DNA of 49,868 nucleotides from an uncultured Candidatus Actinomarina sp. (GCA_902595195.1 CACJPC010000006.1:1-49868); one strand, 5' to 3'. Counted from the stretch's first letter, positions 10,550 to 19,186 are shown. Numbers and translations are program-made. The notes: a model not told the origin generated them from the sequence alone.

Positions 10550-11698
10550 GTGGCAAATAATTTAGGAAATGTATTAATAAGATCAGATTTAAACGTTCCT
10601 ATATCAAATGGAAAAATAACTGATAATTTTCGAATCAAACAAGCATTATCTTCAATTGAACAATTAAAAAATATTTCAGAGACAATAACTTTTTCCAGTC
10701 ATTTAGGAAGGCCAAATGGATTTGACTTAAATTTTACATTGGAACCAATAGCTGAAGAAATGAGAAATATTTTAGATGAAGATGTTGTCTTTATTAATGA
10801 TGATATAAGAGAATTATCATCAACTTTTCAATCAAAATATTCATCTAAAGTTTATATTTTGGAAAATCTGAGATTTTACGAAGGTGAAAAAGAATCAGAT
10901 ACACAATTTGCGAAATGCCTAGCAAAACCATTTGATACTTTTATTTTAGATGCTTTTGGTGCAGCACATAGGAATCATGCATCAATAGTTGAAGTTGGAA
11001 AGCACCTTAATTCATACCAAGGTCCTTTAATGAATAAAGAAATAAATGAATTGCAATCATTACTAAAATCTCCAAATTCACCTTATACGGTAATAATGGG
11101 AGGTGCCAAAATATCAGATAAGTTAAATTTGATTAATAACCTTCTTCCGAAAGTAGATAATTTAATACTTGGAGGTGGAATGTGCTTTACATTTCTCAAA
11201 TCACAAGGTTATGAAATCGGTGCTTCTTTATGTGAAGATGAGTTTTTAAATACTGCAAGTAAATTACTTCAATCTTCAGATGGAAAAAAAATAATTTTAC
11301 CAGTAGATTTTGGTGTTTCTAATGACATACTTTCAAGTTCTAGAGTAGATAAACCATTAGAACTTATTGAGAGTACTGATATTGGGGTTGATATTGGTTC
11401 AAAATCTGTAGCATTGTTCAACGAAATAATTCATACATCAAATACAATATTTTGGAATGGACCGATGGGTGTTTTTGAAAATAAATCATTTGAATATGGA
11501 ACAAGAGAAATTACTAAATCTGTTTCTCAATCAAATGCTTATACAGTAGTTGGTGGAGGAGATTCAGTTAGTGCAATAAATAAATATTCTGAAATTCAAA
11601 ATTTTAATCATATCTCAACAGGTGGTGGTGCTTCTATGGAACTAATGGAAGGAAAAAAATTACCTGGTGTAAATATTTATGAACCACTTATAATCTAA
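10550..11698 (+). CDS. pgk: Phosphoglycerate kinase
   Basis: Glycolytic enzyme that transfers phosphate from 1,3-bisphosphoglycerate to ADP. 382 aa, slightly shorter than usual (about 395) because the N-terminus begins close to the RSDLNVP substrate motif. Other motifs are SHLGRP, GGAKISDKL (nucleotide domain) and VGGGDSVSAI near the C-terminus. The start is GTG, 5 nt after rapZ. The genes pgk-tpiA-gpmA run as one unit. gap, usually just upstream, is not here. Confidence 0.96.
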   Translation: MANNLGNVLIRSDLNVPISNGKITDNFRIKQALSSIEQLKNISETITFSSHLGRPNGFDLNFTLEPIAEEMRNILDEDVVFINDDIRELSSTFQSKYSSKVYILENLRFYEGEKESDTQFAKCLAKPFDTFILDAFGAAHRNHASIVEVGKHLNSYQGPLMNKEINELQSLLKSPNSPYTVIMGGAKISDKLNLINNLLPKVDNLILGGGMCFTFLKSQGYEIGASLCEDEFLNTASKLLQSSDGKKIILPVDFGVSNDILSSSRVDKPLELIESTDIGVDIGSKSVALFNEIIHTSNTIFWNGPMGVFENKSFEYGTREITKSVSQSNAYTVVGGGDSVSAINKYSEIQNFNHISTGGGASMELMEGKKLPGVNIYEPLII

Positions 11699-11702
11699 AT
11701 TT

Positions 11703-12467
11703 ATGAAAAAGATAATTATTGGAAATTGGAAGCTCAATCTTGATCATTTACAAGGTATTCAGTTATTGCAAAAAATTAATTATTCATTACCCAAAGATGT
11801 TGAAGAAAATATTGATATAGTTTTAGCCCCATCCCATACATCTTTAAGATCATTACAAACTGTTATATCTACTGATAAATTAAAAATAAAATTATCTTCT
11901 CAGGATGTTTCAATGTATAAAGAAGGAGCATATACGGGAGAAGTGTCATCTACGCAATTAGAAAAGTTAGACATAAGTTATTCAATAATAGGCCACTCTG
12001 AAAGAAGAACCTTACTTAATGAGAACGATGAAATTATTAATCAAAAACTAAAAAGACTTCTAGAACAAAGAATCACTCCAATATTTTGTTTTGGTGAACC
12101 AATTGAAATTCGTGAAAACAATACTTATCTAGAGTTTATTCAGGAACAATTAAATGAGGGATTAAAGGGTATTCGCAAAGATAATATGAATGAAATTATT
12201 TTTGCATACGAACCTATTTGGGCAATTGGAACTGGTCAAGTTGCAACAATAGAAAACATAATAGAAGTATTGGATTTTACAAAAAATCTGATTTCTTCTA
12301 AATCATTTTATGATCAAGAAAAATCAAGATTTATATATGGTGGTAGCGTTTCACCAGATAATTCCGAAGAAATATTGAATTTAAATATTGTTGATGGTGC
12401 TTTAGTTGGAGGAGCATCACTAGATTCTGATAAATTTGTAAAAATTGTAAATTCTATAAAACTATGA
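11703..12467 (+). CDS. tpiA: Triose-phosphate isomerase
   Basis: Interconverts dihydroxyacetone phosphate and glyceraldehyde 3-phosphate. 254 aa, a complete TIM barrel. The catalytic set is present: Asn and Lys in GNWKLN at the N-terminus, His in IGHSERR, Glu in YEPIWAIGTG followed by the flexible loop, and the phosphate-binding GGSV and GGASL turns. It starts 4 nt after the pgk stop and overlaps gpmA by ATGA. Confidence 0.97.
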   Translation: MKKIIIGNWKLNLDHLQGIQLLQKINYSLPKDVEENIDIVLAPSHTSLRSLQTVISTDKLKIKLSSQDVSMYKEGAYTGEVSSTQLEKLDISYSIIGHSERRTLLNENDEIINQKLKRLLEQRITPIFCFGEPIEIRENNTYLEFIQEQLNEGLKGIRKDNMNEIIFAYEPIWAIGTGQVATIENIIEVLDFTKNLISSKSFYDQEKSRFIYGGSVSPDNSEEILNLNIVDGALVGGASLDSDKFVKIVNSIKL

Positions 12468-13216
12468 ATTTAATTTTTGTTAGACACGGTCAAAGCATTT
12501 GGAATTTAGAAAATAAATTTACTGGATGGGTTGATGTTGAATTATCAGAAAGAGGAGTAAAAGAAGCTGAAGAAGCTGGAAGAACTCTTTTATCATACAA
12601 ATTTACACCTGAAATATGTGCGACATCATTTCTCCAAAGATCTAAATCAACAGCAGAAATAATTTTAAACAAAATGAAAGAAGAAATTGAACTCAATATT
12701 GAAACCAAAGAAATTTGGCAGCTTAATGAGAGACATTATGGCGCATTACAAGGCTTAGACAAAGTTGAAACAGCAAAGCAATACGGGGAAGACCAGGTGC
12801 AACTTTGGAGAAGAAGTTATGATGTACTTCCACCGCTTGCTAAAAAAGGTTCTATGTTTGATCCTAAGACAGATAAAAAATACGAAAATATTAATGAAGA
12901 ATTGCCTTTAGGTGAGTCATTAGAAAAAGTTGTAGAAAGAGTAAATTCGACTTTTACAAATCTATTAGAATTAGCAAAAACAAAGCAAATATTAGTGGTT
13001 GCACATGGTAATAGCATTAGAGCTATGGTTAAGATGCTAGACAACTTATCTAATACAGAGATAGTAGATGTCAACATACCTACAGGAATTCCACTAGCAT
13101 ATAAAATATCTGAAAATGAAAATGTAAAAATAGGATATTTAGGCGATTCAGATAAGATTGAACAACTTCAAAAAGAAGTTGAACTTCAGTCAAAAGTAAA
13201 AGATGAGAAAGGCTAA
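12464..13216 (+). CDS. gpmA: 2,3-bisphosphoglycerate-dependent phosphoglycerate mutase
   Basis: Converts 3-phosphoglycerate to 2-phosphoglycerate through a phosphohistidine. 250 aa. The RHG motif (VRHGQSIWN) near residue 7 supplies the catalytic His, ERHYGALQG near 85 supplies the acid residue, and VVAHGNSIRA near 180 the second His. The FTGWVD segment is typical of the cofactor-dependent class. It overlaps tpiA by 4 nt. Its place between tpiA and secG is unusual for an actinobacterium, where these two genes are normally adjacent or nearly so. Confidence 0.95.
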   Translation: MNLIFVRHGQSIWNLENKFTGWVDVELSERGVKEAEEAGRTLLSYKFTPEICATSFLQRSKSTAEIILNKMKEEIELNIETKEIWQLNERHYGALQGLDKVETAKQYGEDQVQLWRRSYDVLPPLAKKGSMFDPKTDKKYENINEELPLGESLEKVVERVNSTFTNLLELAKTKQILVVAHGNSIRAMVKMLDNLSNTEIVDVNIPTGIPLAYKISENENVKIGYLGDSDKIEQLQKEVELQSKVKDEKG

Positions 13217-13219
13217 TCT
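13214..13219 (+). promoter_or_regulatory. Predicted -10 element of secG (leaderless)
   Basis: TAATCT, 7 nt before the secG ATG at 13227; its TAA is also the gpmA stop codon. The hexamer is identical to that in front of coaE. secG could equally be read through from gpmA. Confidence 0.4.
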
Positions 13220-13226
13220 TTAGTTT

Positions 13227-13463
13227 ATGGATACAATAACCGCGATACTGATAACTGTTCACATAATTATTTCTATTGCACTAGTAGCACTTGTTTTATT
13301 AAACAGTGGAAAGGGCGGAGGTCTATCCGATATGTTAGGAGGCCCTGGTTCTTCTGGAAACATTGGTCAGACATTAGCTGAAAGAAACCTAAGTAGAATA
13401 ACTGCTGTTGTTGCAGTCTTGTTTGCAGCTACAACATTATCTTTATTCTGGTTTCTTGATTGA
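13227..13463 (+). CDS. secG: Protein-export membrane protein SecG
   Basis: Small accessory subunit of the SecYEG translocon in the cytoplasmic membrane. 78 aa with two hydrophobic segments (about 5-25 and 54-75) joined by the conserved loop LLNSGKGGGLSDMLGG. The location after the glycolytic genes and just before a tRNA-Leu matches a common bacterial arrangement; E. coli also has secG followed by a leucine tRNA. Confidence 0.95.
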   Translation: MDTITAILITVHIIISIALVALVLLNSGKGGGLSDMLGGPGSSGNIGQTLAERNLSRITAVVAVLFAATTLSLFWFLD

Positions 13464-13467
13464 GTTT

Positions 13468-13551
13468 GCGCGGGTGGCGGAACTGGTAGACGCGCAGGAT
13501 TAAGGATCCTGTGGGGTAAAACCCGTGGAGGTTCGAGTCCTCTTCCGCGCA
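13468..13551 (+). tRNA. tRNA-Leu, anticodon AAG
   Basis: An 84-nt class II tRNA. Acceptor arm GCGCGGG pairs with TCCGCGC (one G-U pair), discriminator A at 13551, D-stem GCG/CGC, anticodon stem CAGGA/TCCTG around loop TTAAGGA, a long variable arm (GGG/CCC), and T-stem GGAGG/CCTCT with loop TTCGAGT. CCA is not encoded. Alignment to E. coli tRNA-Leu places loop bases 34-36 as AAG with G37, so it reads the CUN box. A at position 34 is unusual for bacterial tRNA-Leu. Confidence 0.93.
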
Positions 13552-13564
13552 CAAACTAAAAAAA

Positions 13565-14212
13565 ATGAGTAAAACAATTGCGATAATAAACGATCCAGAT
13601 GTAACTTTAGGTACATTACCAACTTCTATCGAAACAGTTAATGCTTGGGAAGCTGAATGGAAAAAATTTAGTATTAATGACAATTACATAATTCTTGGAG
13701 GTCATATGGGTGCTTATGAAGACGAGAAGTATGACTATTTAAAAAAAGAAAAGCATTGGTTAAAAAACGCTGTCGAAAATAATACAAAAATTCTTGGAAT
13801 TTGTTTAGGGGCTCAATTAATTGCAGACTCAACTGGCGGTGAAGCGTACCTATCGAAAGAAATTGAATTTGGATTAAAAGAATTAAATTTTATTCAGCAA
13901 GACAATCTTGTCGATGTTTTTCAATCAGATCAAGTATTTACTTGGCATAGAGACACATTTGATTTGCCAGATGAAGCATTTTTGATTGCTGAAACAAATT
14001 TTCCACAGATATTTAAGATTCAAAATAGTTATGGATTACAATTTCATCCTGAGATTAACAAAGATCTATTTACTACTTGGTATTCAAGCGAGCTCTCAAA
14101 AAAAGAATTGATGGACTTTAATGTAGAAAAAGAGTCTTCAAATTTGTTTAAACATTCTGATAAGCTAAAAGAAAAAATGTTAGATTTCTATAGTTTATGG
14201 ATTGAATCTTAA
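13565..14212 (+). CDS. Class I glutamine amidotransferase-like protein
   Basis: 215 aa with a class I GATase fold: nucleophile Cys in GICLGAQ near residue 80 and the His-Glu pair in FHPEI near 161. It resembles stand-alone amidotransferases of the GuaA-like or GMP synthase glutaminase-related group, whose ammonia acceptor is unknown. The WHRDTF segment before the HPE motif is typical of these proteins. The ATG is 13 nt after the tRNA, so it may share that transcript. The end overlaps the reverse-strand LON-domain gene by 4 nt. The substrate cannot be assigned. Confidence 0.8.
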   Translation: MSKTIAIINDPDVTLGTLPTSIETVNAWEAEWKKFSINDNYIILGGHMGAYEDEKYDYLKKEKHWLKNAVENNTKILGICLGAQLIADSTGGEAYLSKEIEFGLKELNFIQQDNLVDVFQSDQVFTWHRDTFDLPDEAFLIAETNFPQIFKIQNSYGLQFHPEINKDLFTTWYSSELSKKELMDFNVEKESSNLFKHSDKLKEKMLDFYSLWIES

Positions 14213-14781
14213 TTTTCATTTATATTTTTTGTATAACTATATAAAATCTCATATTTTTTGTACAAATCATTTTCTTTGATTATTTCATTTCTTAAATCAA
14301 TATTCATAGGCATAACAATACAAAGTTCATTTAATTTATTAATTCTATTTTCAGAGTCGTAAATAAAGTTTGGTAAATTAATATCCATTCCATTCTCTAC
14401 TAATTTGGCAATTGCTTTTGTTATATTTCTTTCAAGCTCAATGAGTTCATCAATAGATGGTGGAAGACCTATTTCTGTATATTCTTCTGCCATGCAAAAT
14501 GGATATTCTCTACTTAAATCAATTTTATTTATTTTATGTAGTTTTATTGATTTAACTATTACAAGTTGTTCTGCATTAGAAATGTCCTGATGTTCAACAA
14601 TTTCAACTTCGGAACCTATTTGATATTCATCACCTAGGCTAGAACTAACTATAAAATTTTGTTTATTTAAAATTGAATCACCAATAAGCAATAAATATCT
14701 AGGCTCGAAAACTCTTAAGGCAGATATTTCCGTTGGGAAATAATTAATACCAGCACCAAAAATCGGAAATTCAACTAACAT
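14209..14781 (-). CDS. LON substrate-binding-domain protein (no protease domain)
   Basis: 190 aa consisting of a PUA-like LON N-terminal domain: FPIFGAG near residue 5, then the signature RVFEPRYLLL near 24-33 and a beta-rich region to about residue 100, followed by a helical tail. There is no AAA+ or Ser-Lys protease domain, so this is the stand-alone family found widely in actinobacteria, of unknown function. The ATG has AGG 4-6 nt upstream on its strand, so it looks leadered. It is divergent from guaC across 36 bp. Confidence 0.8.
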   Translation of the reverse strand: MLVEFPIFGAGINYFPTEISALRVFEPRYLLLIGDSILNKQNFIVSSSLGDEYQIGSEVEIVEHQDISNAEQLVIVKSIKLHKINKIDLSREYPFCMAEEYTEIGLPPSIDELIELERNITKAIAKLVENGMDINLPNFIYDSENRINKLNELCIVMPMNIDLRNEIIKENDLYKKYEILYSYTKNINEN

Positions 14782-14798
14782 TTACCTGTTAAATAGCA

Positions 14799-14804
14799 TA
14801 AAAT
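14799..14804 (+). promoter_or_regulatory. Possible -10 element of guaC
   Basis: TAAAAT, 13 nt before the guaC ATG at 14818, predicts a leader of about 6-7 nt. TACTTT at 14804-14809 is an alternative with closer spacing. The whole divergent space to the LON-domain gene is only 36 bp (14782-14817), so the two promoters must overlap. Confidence 0.3.
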
Positions 14805-14817
14805 ACTTTTGTAAATA

Positions 14818-15864
14818 ATGAGAATTGAAGACGAAATAAAATTAACATTTGATGATGTACTAATAAGACCTAAGAGAAGTACCTTAGTATCTAGGTCTGA
14901 AGTCCAGTTAGAAAGAAAACTAAAATTTAAACATACTTCATCAACATGGACTGGAATACCAATCGTTTCTGCAAATATGGATACAACAGGTACATTTGAA
15001 ACCGCAACATCTTTGCAAAAGTTCAAAATGATTACAGCTATTCATAAATTTTATAGTATTGATGACTGGAAAAATAACATCGATAAATTAAATGCAGATT
15101 ATATTGCTGTTACTGTTGGTCAATCAGATGAAGATTTAGAACTTGCAAAAAATATTTTTAATTTGAATAATGAGATAAAGTTTTTGTGTATTGACGTAGC
15201 GAACGGATATCGAGAAGATTTTATAAATGCAGTAAAGAGATATCGAGAAACTTTTAAAGAGAAGATTATAATTGCTGGAAATGTTGCCACTAGAGAGATG
15301 ACAGAAGCACTTATTCTTGCGGGTGCAGATATTGTAAAAATTGGTATTGGGCCAGGTTCTGTTTGTACAACAAGAAGTGTTGCTGGAGTTGGATATCCTC
15401 AATTATCTTCAATTTCAGAGTGTTCTGATGCTGCGCATGGCTTAGGTGGACATGTAATGGCAGATGGTGGGTGTAAGTATCCCGGTGATGTTTCAAAAGC
15501 TTTTGGTGCGGGTGCTGATTTTGTTATGCTTGGAGGTATGTTTGCAGGTCATGAAGAGTCTGGGGGAGAGTTAGTTGAAGATGAAAACGGTGTAAAGTAC
15601 AAGGACTTTTATGGTATGTCATCTACAAAAGCCCAACAAACTTACTATGGTGACCTAGCCGAACATAGAGCCCCAGAAGGAAAAAAAGTAAGGTTAAAAT
15701 ATAAAGGACCCCTAGACACAACCGTTCAGGCAATTTTAGGTGGAGTACGTTCAGCTTGTTCTTATGTTGGTGCAAAAACTCTTAAAGATTTACCAAAATG
15801 TACAACCTTTATTAGGGTTACTCAAACTACTAATGAAATTTTTACAAATTTTGAAAAAAGTTGA
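14818..15864 (+). CDS. guaC: GMP reductase (GuaC type)
   Basis: Reductively deaminates GMP to IMP with NADPH, returning guanine nucleotides to the IMP pool. 348 aa, close to the E. coli GuaC length, with no CBS domains. The N-terminus matches GuaC closely ([14 protein letters not shown]). The catalytic Cys lies in GPGSVCTTR near residue 185, with [11 protein letters not shown] and [13 protein letters not shown] following. An IMP dehydrogenase would carry a CBS pair and be about 480 aa. Glutaredoxin starts inside its stop codon. Actinobacteria more often have the CBS-containing GuaB1, so this type is noteworthy. Confidence 0.92.
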   Translation: MRIEDEIKLTFDDVLIRPKRSTLVSRSEVQLERKLKFKHTSSTWTGIPIVSANMDTTGTFETATSLQKFKMITAIHKFYSIDDWKNNIDKLNADYIAVTVGQSDEDLELAKNIFNLNNEIKFLCIDVANGYREDFINAVKRYRETFKEKIIIAGNVATREMTEALILAGADIVKIGIGPGSVCTTRSVAGVGYPQLSSISECSDAAHGLGGHVMADGGCKYPGDVSKAFGAGADFVMLGGMFAGHEESGGELVEDENGVKYKDFYGMSSTKAQQTYYGDLAEHRAPEGKKVRLKYKGPLDTTVQAILGGVRSACSYVGAKTLKDLPKCTTFIRVTQTTNEIFTNFEKS

Positions 15865-16088
15865 AAGTTTTAATATACACAAAAGATAATTGTATATGGT
15901 GTGACAGAGCCAAAATTCTTTTAGATTCAAAAAAAATTTCTTATAATGAAATAGATCTTTCTGACGATAGCGAGAGATTAAAATTTTATGAGAAAATCGG
16001 AGATAATGTAAAAACAGTACCTCAAGTTTTCATAGATGATAAAAGAATAGGTGGATTCCAAGACCTAAAGGTTTTTTTAGATGAATAA
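15861..16088 (+). CDS. Glutaredoxin
   Basis: 75 aa thioredoxin-fold redox protein. The N-terminal [13 protein letters not shown] holds the dithiol CIWC; the cis-Pro lies in TVPQVFI, followed by the GGFQDL turn, all typical of glutaredoxins. The start is TTG and shares bases with the guaC stop (TTGA), so it is translationally coupled to guaC. It overlaps the cation transporter by 8 nt. Whether it uses glutathione or mycothiol cannot be read from the sequence. Confidence 0.9.
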   Translation: MKVLIYTKDNCIWCDRAKILLDSKKISYNEIDLSDDSERLKFYEKIGDNVKTVPQVFIDDKRIGGFQDLKVFLDE

Positions 16089-16986
16089 ACAAGATTCAGC
16101 AAAAACAGTATTTTTAGCATTGTCAGTTAATTTTTTTATAGGCCTAATTAAGTCTTTTGTTGCAATATTTACAAGTTCAAGCGCTATGTTTTCTGAAGCT
16201 GTTCACTCATTTGTAGATTCATTTAATCAATTTTTACTTTGGTTTGGTATCAAACAAGCAAAAAAAGATAAGCCACTTATATATCCACTAGGAAGAGGTA
16301 GAGAAGAATATTTTTGGACTCTGGTAGTTGCTGTTTTGATTTTTACAATTGGGGGATTAGTTTCACTAGAACACGGAATTGAGGCATTAAACCATCCGAA
16401 AAAATTAGAAAATCTTTTTGTATCAATTACGATTTTATCTATCTCTATTATTTTAGAAAGTTATGTCTTAGTAAAAGCTGTTGCGAAATTAAGAAAAGAC
16501 GAAAAAAGTAAAAAAAAGTCAATTCTGAAATTACTAAAAGAATCAAATGACGGGCCTTTGATAGCAATTGTTGTTGAAGATTTTGCAGCTACCCTTGGTC
16601 TTATTATTGCTTTAATAGGCACATTATTAACTTATATAACTACTAATTCTATTTATGATGCAGCGAGTTCAATTATGATTGGATTGTTATTAATGGTTTC
16701 TGGTTTATTTCTAGGGTATGAAATGAAACATTTAATCACAGGTGAAACAGTTGATCCAAATATTTATAAAAATATTAATTCTGAAATAGATTCTTTTGAC
16801 GACATCCTTGAAATTATTGATACAAAAATTATTTCAATAGGTTCAAATAAATATCTTGCATTAATAAAAGTCAATTATGAGGATACTTTAACTGATCCCG
16901 AAATTATAGATTTGAACCAAAGTATTGAAGCGAAAATTAAAAATGTTGACTCTAGATTTTCACACTTATACATCATCCCTGCTTAA
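16081..16986 (+). CDS. Cation diffusion facilitator family transporter (SLC30A9-like)
   Basis: Membrane exporter of divalent cations such as Zn2+, probably exchanged for protons. 301 aa with about six membrane segments and a cytoplasmic C-terminal dimerisation domain. Metal-site residues of helix 2 are visible as H42 and D46 in VHSFVDS. The matching helix 5 site reads IVVEDFAA instead of HxxxD, which is the pattern of the subgroup related to SLC30A9. The FPLGRG-like motif appears as [12 protein letters not shown]. It overlaps the glutaredoxin gene by 8 nt. The metal cannot be determined. Confidence 0.88.
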   Translation: MNKQDSAKTVFLALSVNFFIGLIKSFVAIFTSSSAMFSEAVHSFVDSFNQFLLWFGIKQAKKDKPLIYPLGRGREEYFWTLVVAVLIFTIGGLVSLEHGIEALNHPKKLENLFVSITILSISIILESYVLVKAVAKLRKDEKSKKKSILKLLKESNDGPLIAIVVEDFAATLGLIIALIGTLLTYITTNSIYDAASSIMIGLLLMVSGLFLGYEMKHLITGETVDPNIYKNINSEIDSFDDILEIIDTKIISIGSNKYLALIKVNYEDTLTDPEIIDLNQSIEAKIKNVDSRFSHLYIIPA

Positions 16987-16994
16987 ATAAACTT

Positions 16995-17366
16995 ATGGTT
17001 ACAAATAAAGACCATTTGACTGAAGAACAAATTCAAGTAACGCAATTTTGTGGTACTGAACCGCCCTTTTCTGGTGAACTTTTAAAAGAGAAAAGATCTG
17101 GTACATATCTTTGTGTAGTTTGTAATCAATCTTTATTTAATTCTGATACCAAATATGAATCTGGATCTGGATGGCCTAGTTTTTTTGATTCTATAGAGAA
17201 TAAAATTAATCGTAAGGAAGATCTTTCTCATGGTATGAAAAGAGTAGAGATTACATGTAAAGCTTGTGACGCACATTTAGGTCATGTATTCCCAGATGGC
17301 CCTGAACCAACTGGTGAACGGTACTGTGTAAATTCATTGAGTATGGATTTTCAAAGTAATGAGTAG
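16995..17366 (+). CDS. msrB: Peptide-methionine (R)-S-oxide reductase
   Basis: Repairs methionine-R-sulfoxide in proteins. 123 aa, complete. Structural zinc is held by CVVC (about 36-39) and CKAC (about 84-87); the catalytic Cys is in [11 protein letters not shown] near residue 113; GSGWPSF is the conserved substrate-pocket motif. A resolving Cys outside the zinc sites is not obvious. It runs with a glutaredoxin and a DCC redox protein, suggesting a small redox-maintenance group. Confidence 0.95.
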   Translation: MVTNKDHLTEEQIQVTQFCGTEPPFSGELLKEKRSGTYLCVVCNQSLFNSDTKYESGSGWPSFFDSIENKINRKEDLSHGMKRVEITCKACDAHLGHVFPDGPEPTGERYCVNSLSMDFQSNE

Positions 17367-17658
17367 AGTTTATATTGATGAAGAATGCAAAATGTGCACT
17401 TCTTATGGAAAATGGATATCTTCAAAGAATTTAAATATTGACCTAAATGCTCAAATTAACCTTACACCTGAAGAAATTGAATTAGACACCTTAGTGTATG
17501 AAAAGGATGGAAGTAAATACTACTTTTCTGATGCTGTAATTCAATCCATTAGTGATATTGGAGGAGTCTATAATTTTGTAAAAATTATCAAAATTTTTCC
17601 ACGCTTTATCAGGGACAACATTTATAAAATTATTTCAAAATATCGTAATAAGTTTTAA
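17359..17658 (+). CDS. DCC family (DUF393) thiol-disulfide oxidoreductase-like protein
   Basis: 99 aa. The N-terminal [17 protein letters not shown] carries a CxxC like the DxxCxxC hallmark of the DCC/YuxK family, and the C-terminal [17 protein letters not shown] matches its conserved end. Family members are predicted to have a thioredoxin-like fold; their reactions are unknown. It is slightly shorter than usual (about 120-140 aa). It overlaps msrB by 8 nt and shares one base with the next gene (TAATG). Confidence 0.75.
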   Translation: MSRVYIDEECKMCTSYGKWISSKNLNIDLNAQINLTPEEIELDTLVYEKDGSKYYFSDAVIQSISDIGGVYNFVKIIKIFPRFIRDNIYKIISKYRNKF

Positions 17659-17876
17659 TGTTTAAATTAAAAAATATTCTTGAGAATAAACTTTTTAAAA
17701 CCTTTGTACTATTTTCTGTATTTAGAGCTATATATGGAGCACTAGTATTATTTATATCCTATTTTTTAAGCACTTCTTATGATGATGGGATATTATTTAC
17801 AATATTGTTTTTAGTTATTAGTTTTATATTTTCTAGGTATATTTTTAAAAAATTAAAACCTAAATTTAATCTCTAA
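17658..17876 (+). CDS. Small two-helix membrane protein, unknown
   Basis: 72 aa. A short basic amphipathic N-terminus is followed by two hydrophobic stretches (about 14-37 and 44-62) and a basic tail KKLKPKF. No family was recognised. Its start shares a base with the stop of the DCC gene, so it is translated with msrB and the DCC gene. Its 3' end overlaps the convergent yajQ gene by 11 bp. Coding status is supported by the coupling rather than by homology. Confidence 0.6.
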   Translation: MFKLKNILENKLFKTFVLFSVFRAIYGALVLFISYFLSTSYDDGILFTILFLVISFIFSRYIFKKLKPKFNL

Positions 17877-18348
17877 AATTTCCAAAATTTATTGGTGTAT
17901 CAATATCTGAGTTTTTTACTAATTGAATAATATTTTGTAATTCATCTCTTTTTTTGGCAGAAACTCTAATCGACTGATTTTGATATGCACATTGAGCTTT
18001 TTTGAAATCTTTTTTTATTAAACTAATAATCATTTTCGACTCTTCTTGTGTTATTCCAGATTTCAAGTTATAAAAATGTTTAATCTCAGATGGTGTTTTT
18101 TCAATTTTGATATCTGATAAAAATTTAATTGATACATTTCTTTTTACAAATTTCTCTTTTAACACTTGCTCTGCTGCTTTGAGCCTTTCCTCAGTAGAGC
18201 TTTTTAATGTTATTGTTTGTTCATTAAATTCAATATTTGTACCAGTATCTCGAAAATCATACCTGTTAACAATTTCTCTATATGCTTGATCTACTGCATT
18301 TGTAATTTCTTGAGTGTTAAATTCTGATGTTATGTCAAATGTAGGCAT
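17866..18348 (-). CDS. yajQ: YajQ-family nucleotide-binding protein
   Basis: 160 aa, the normal length. The N-terminus MPTFDITSEFNTQEITNAVD and the YREIVNRYDFRDTG block are diagnostic. Two ferredoxin-like halves follow; the C-terminal half has the QSIRVSAKKRDELQ segment. Some members bind cyclic di-GMP; others are reported to bind nucleic acid or chaperone-associated partners, so the role here is open. Last gene of the reverse trmL-crcB-yajQ unit, 1 nt after crcB. Confidence 0.93.
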   Translation of the reverse strand: MPTFDITSEFNTQEITNAVDQAYREIVNRYDFRDTGTNIEFNEQTITLKSSTEERLKAAEQVLKEKFVKRNVSIKFLSDIKIEKTPSEIKHFYNLKSGITQEESKMIISLIKKDFKKAQCAYQNQSIRVSAKKRDELQNIIQLVKNSDIDTPINFGNFRD

Positions 18349-18349
18349 T

Positions 18350-18736
18350 TTAATTTAAAATTTTATTACCTAAGTATATCCCAATTAGCAATGCGAAGAT
18401 TGAAAGAAATAAAGAAAAAACAATATAGACAATAGAGTTTAAACTACTAACGCTCTGTAATTGGACAACATCAAATGAAAACTGAGAAAATGTTGTAAAC
18501 CCTCCAAGAACACCAGTGAGTAAAAATACATTAATAATTGGAGTCTTATTTTGAAAAAAAACAAAAAATATACCAAACAAAAAAGATCCAAAGATATTTA
18601 CAAATAAAGTACCTGATTGAGGATAATTTGTTTGTAGAGTGTAAACATTAATTATATATCTAAGACCAGACCCTATACCGCCTCCCATAAATACAAAAAA
18701 TAATTTATTTAACATTAGCTTGTCGAATTGCTTCAA
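18350..18736 (-). CDS. crcB: Fluoride channel Fluc/CrcB
   Basis: Dual-topology fluoride export channel. 128 aa with four hydrophobic segments. The N-terminal GGGIGSGLRY, the NIFGSFLFG segment with the conserved Asn, and TGVLGGFTTFSQFS with the pore phenylalanines and threonines are all in place. A single gene implies a homodimer. No fluoride riboswitch is possible directly upstream because the start lies 32 bp inside trmL. This is the only fluoride-resistance gene visible here. Confidence 0.93.
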   Translation of the reverse strand: MKQFDKLMLNKLFFVFMGGGIGSGLRYIINVYTLQTNYPQSGTLFVNIFGSFLFGIFFVFFQNKTPIINVFLLTGVLGGFTTFSQFSFDVVQLQSVSSLNSIVYIVFSLFLSIFALLIGIYLGNKILN

Positions 18737-19148
18737 ACATTACTATGCTTACAGAATTTGCTAGGTTTATACTTCTTGATCTTTCTTTCATAGGAATAGT
18801 TAAATTTAAATATTTTTCTCTAATTTCATCTGGAAGACCAACTGACTCAGGTCCAAAAAGTAAAAAATCAAAATTATTCAATTCTTCGTTCCAGTATTCT
18901 TTGTCTCCTTTAGAGCTGAGACATGCAATAGATTTATTTTTATTACTATCAATAAAATCAATCCAACTTTCATAATTTTTTACAAAAGCTAAATCTTGAT
19001 AATCTAAACCTGCTCTACGTATTTTGTTCTCTTGCATATTAAAGCCAAAAGGTTTTATAAAATTAACAGGAATTCCTGAATTAGCTGATAATCGTATAAT
19101 TGCACCTACATTTCCTGCTATTTCAGGCTGATATACGACAATTTCCAT
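18705..19148 (-). CDS. trmL: tRNA (cytidine(34)-2'-O)-methyltransferase (TrmL-like)
   Basis: SPOUT-family enzyme expected to 2'-O-methylate the wobble base of leucine tRNAs. 147 aa. Characteristic blocks are YQPEIAGNVGAIIRL at the N-terminus, KPFGF, LLFGPESVGLP in the SAM-binding knot and IPMKERSRSINLANSVSI at the C-terminus. The known E. coli targets are tRNA-Leu with CAA and UAA anticodons. It is first in the reverse-strand unit and overlaps crcB by 32 bp. Confidence 0.92.
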   Translation of the reverse strand: MEIVVYQPEIAGNVGAIIRLSANSGIPVNFIKPFGFNMQENKIRRAGLDYQDLAFVKNYESWIDFIDSNKNKSIACLSSKGDKEYWNEELNNFDFLLFGPESVGLPDEIREKYLNLTIPMKERSRSINLANSVSIVMFEAIRQANVK

Positions 19149-19154
19149 TATCTA

Positions 19155-19160
19155 ATTATA
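19155..19160 (-). promoter_or_regulatory. Predicted -10 element of trmL (leaderless)
   Basis: On the reverse strand a perfect TATAAT sits exactly 6 nt before the trmL ATG at 19148. No Shine-Dalgarno sequence is present. It shares the 50-bp divergent space 19149-19198 with the acyltransferase-like gene. Confidence 0.6.
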
Positions 19161-19186
19161 TTCTTATTTAAGTTGCTTGAGATATG

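Noticed and set aside
18690-18740. Fluoride riboswitch upstream of crcB
   Set aside because: The crcB start is inside the trmL coding region and no riboswitch-like fold or conserved loop was seen.
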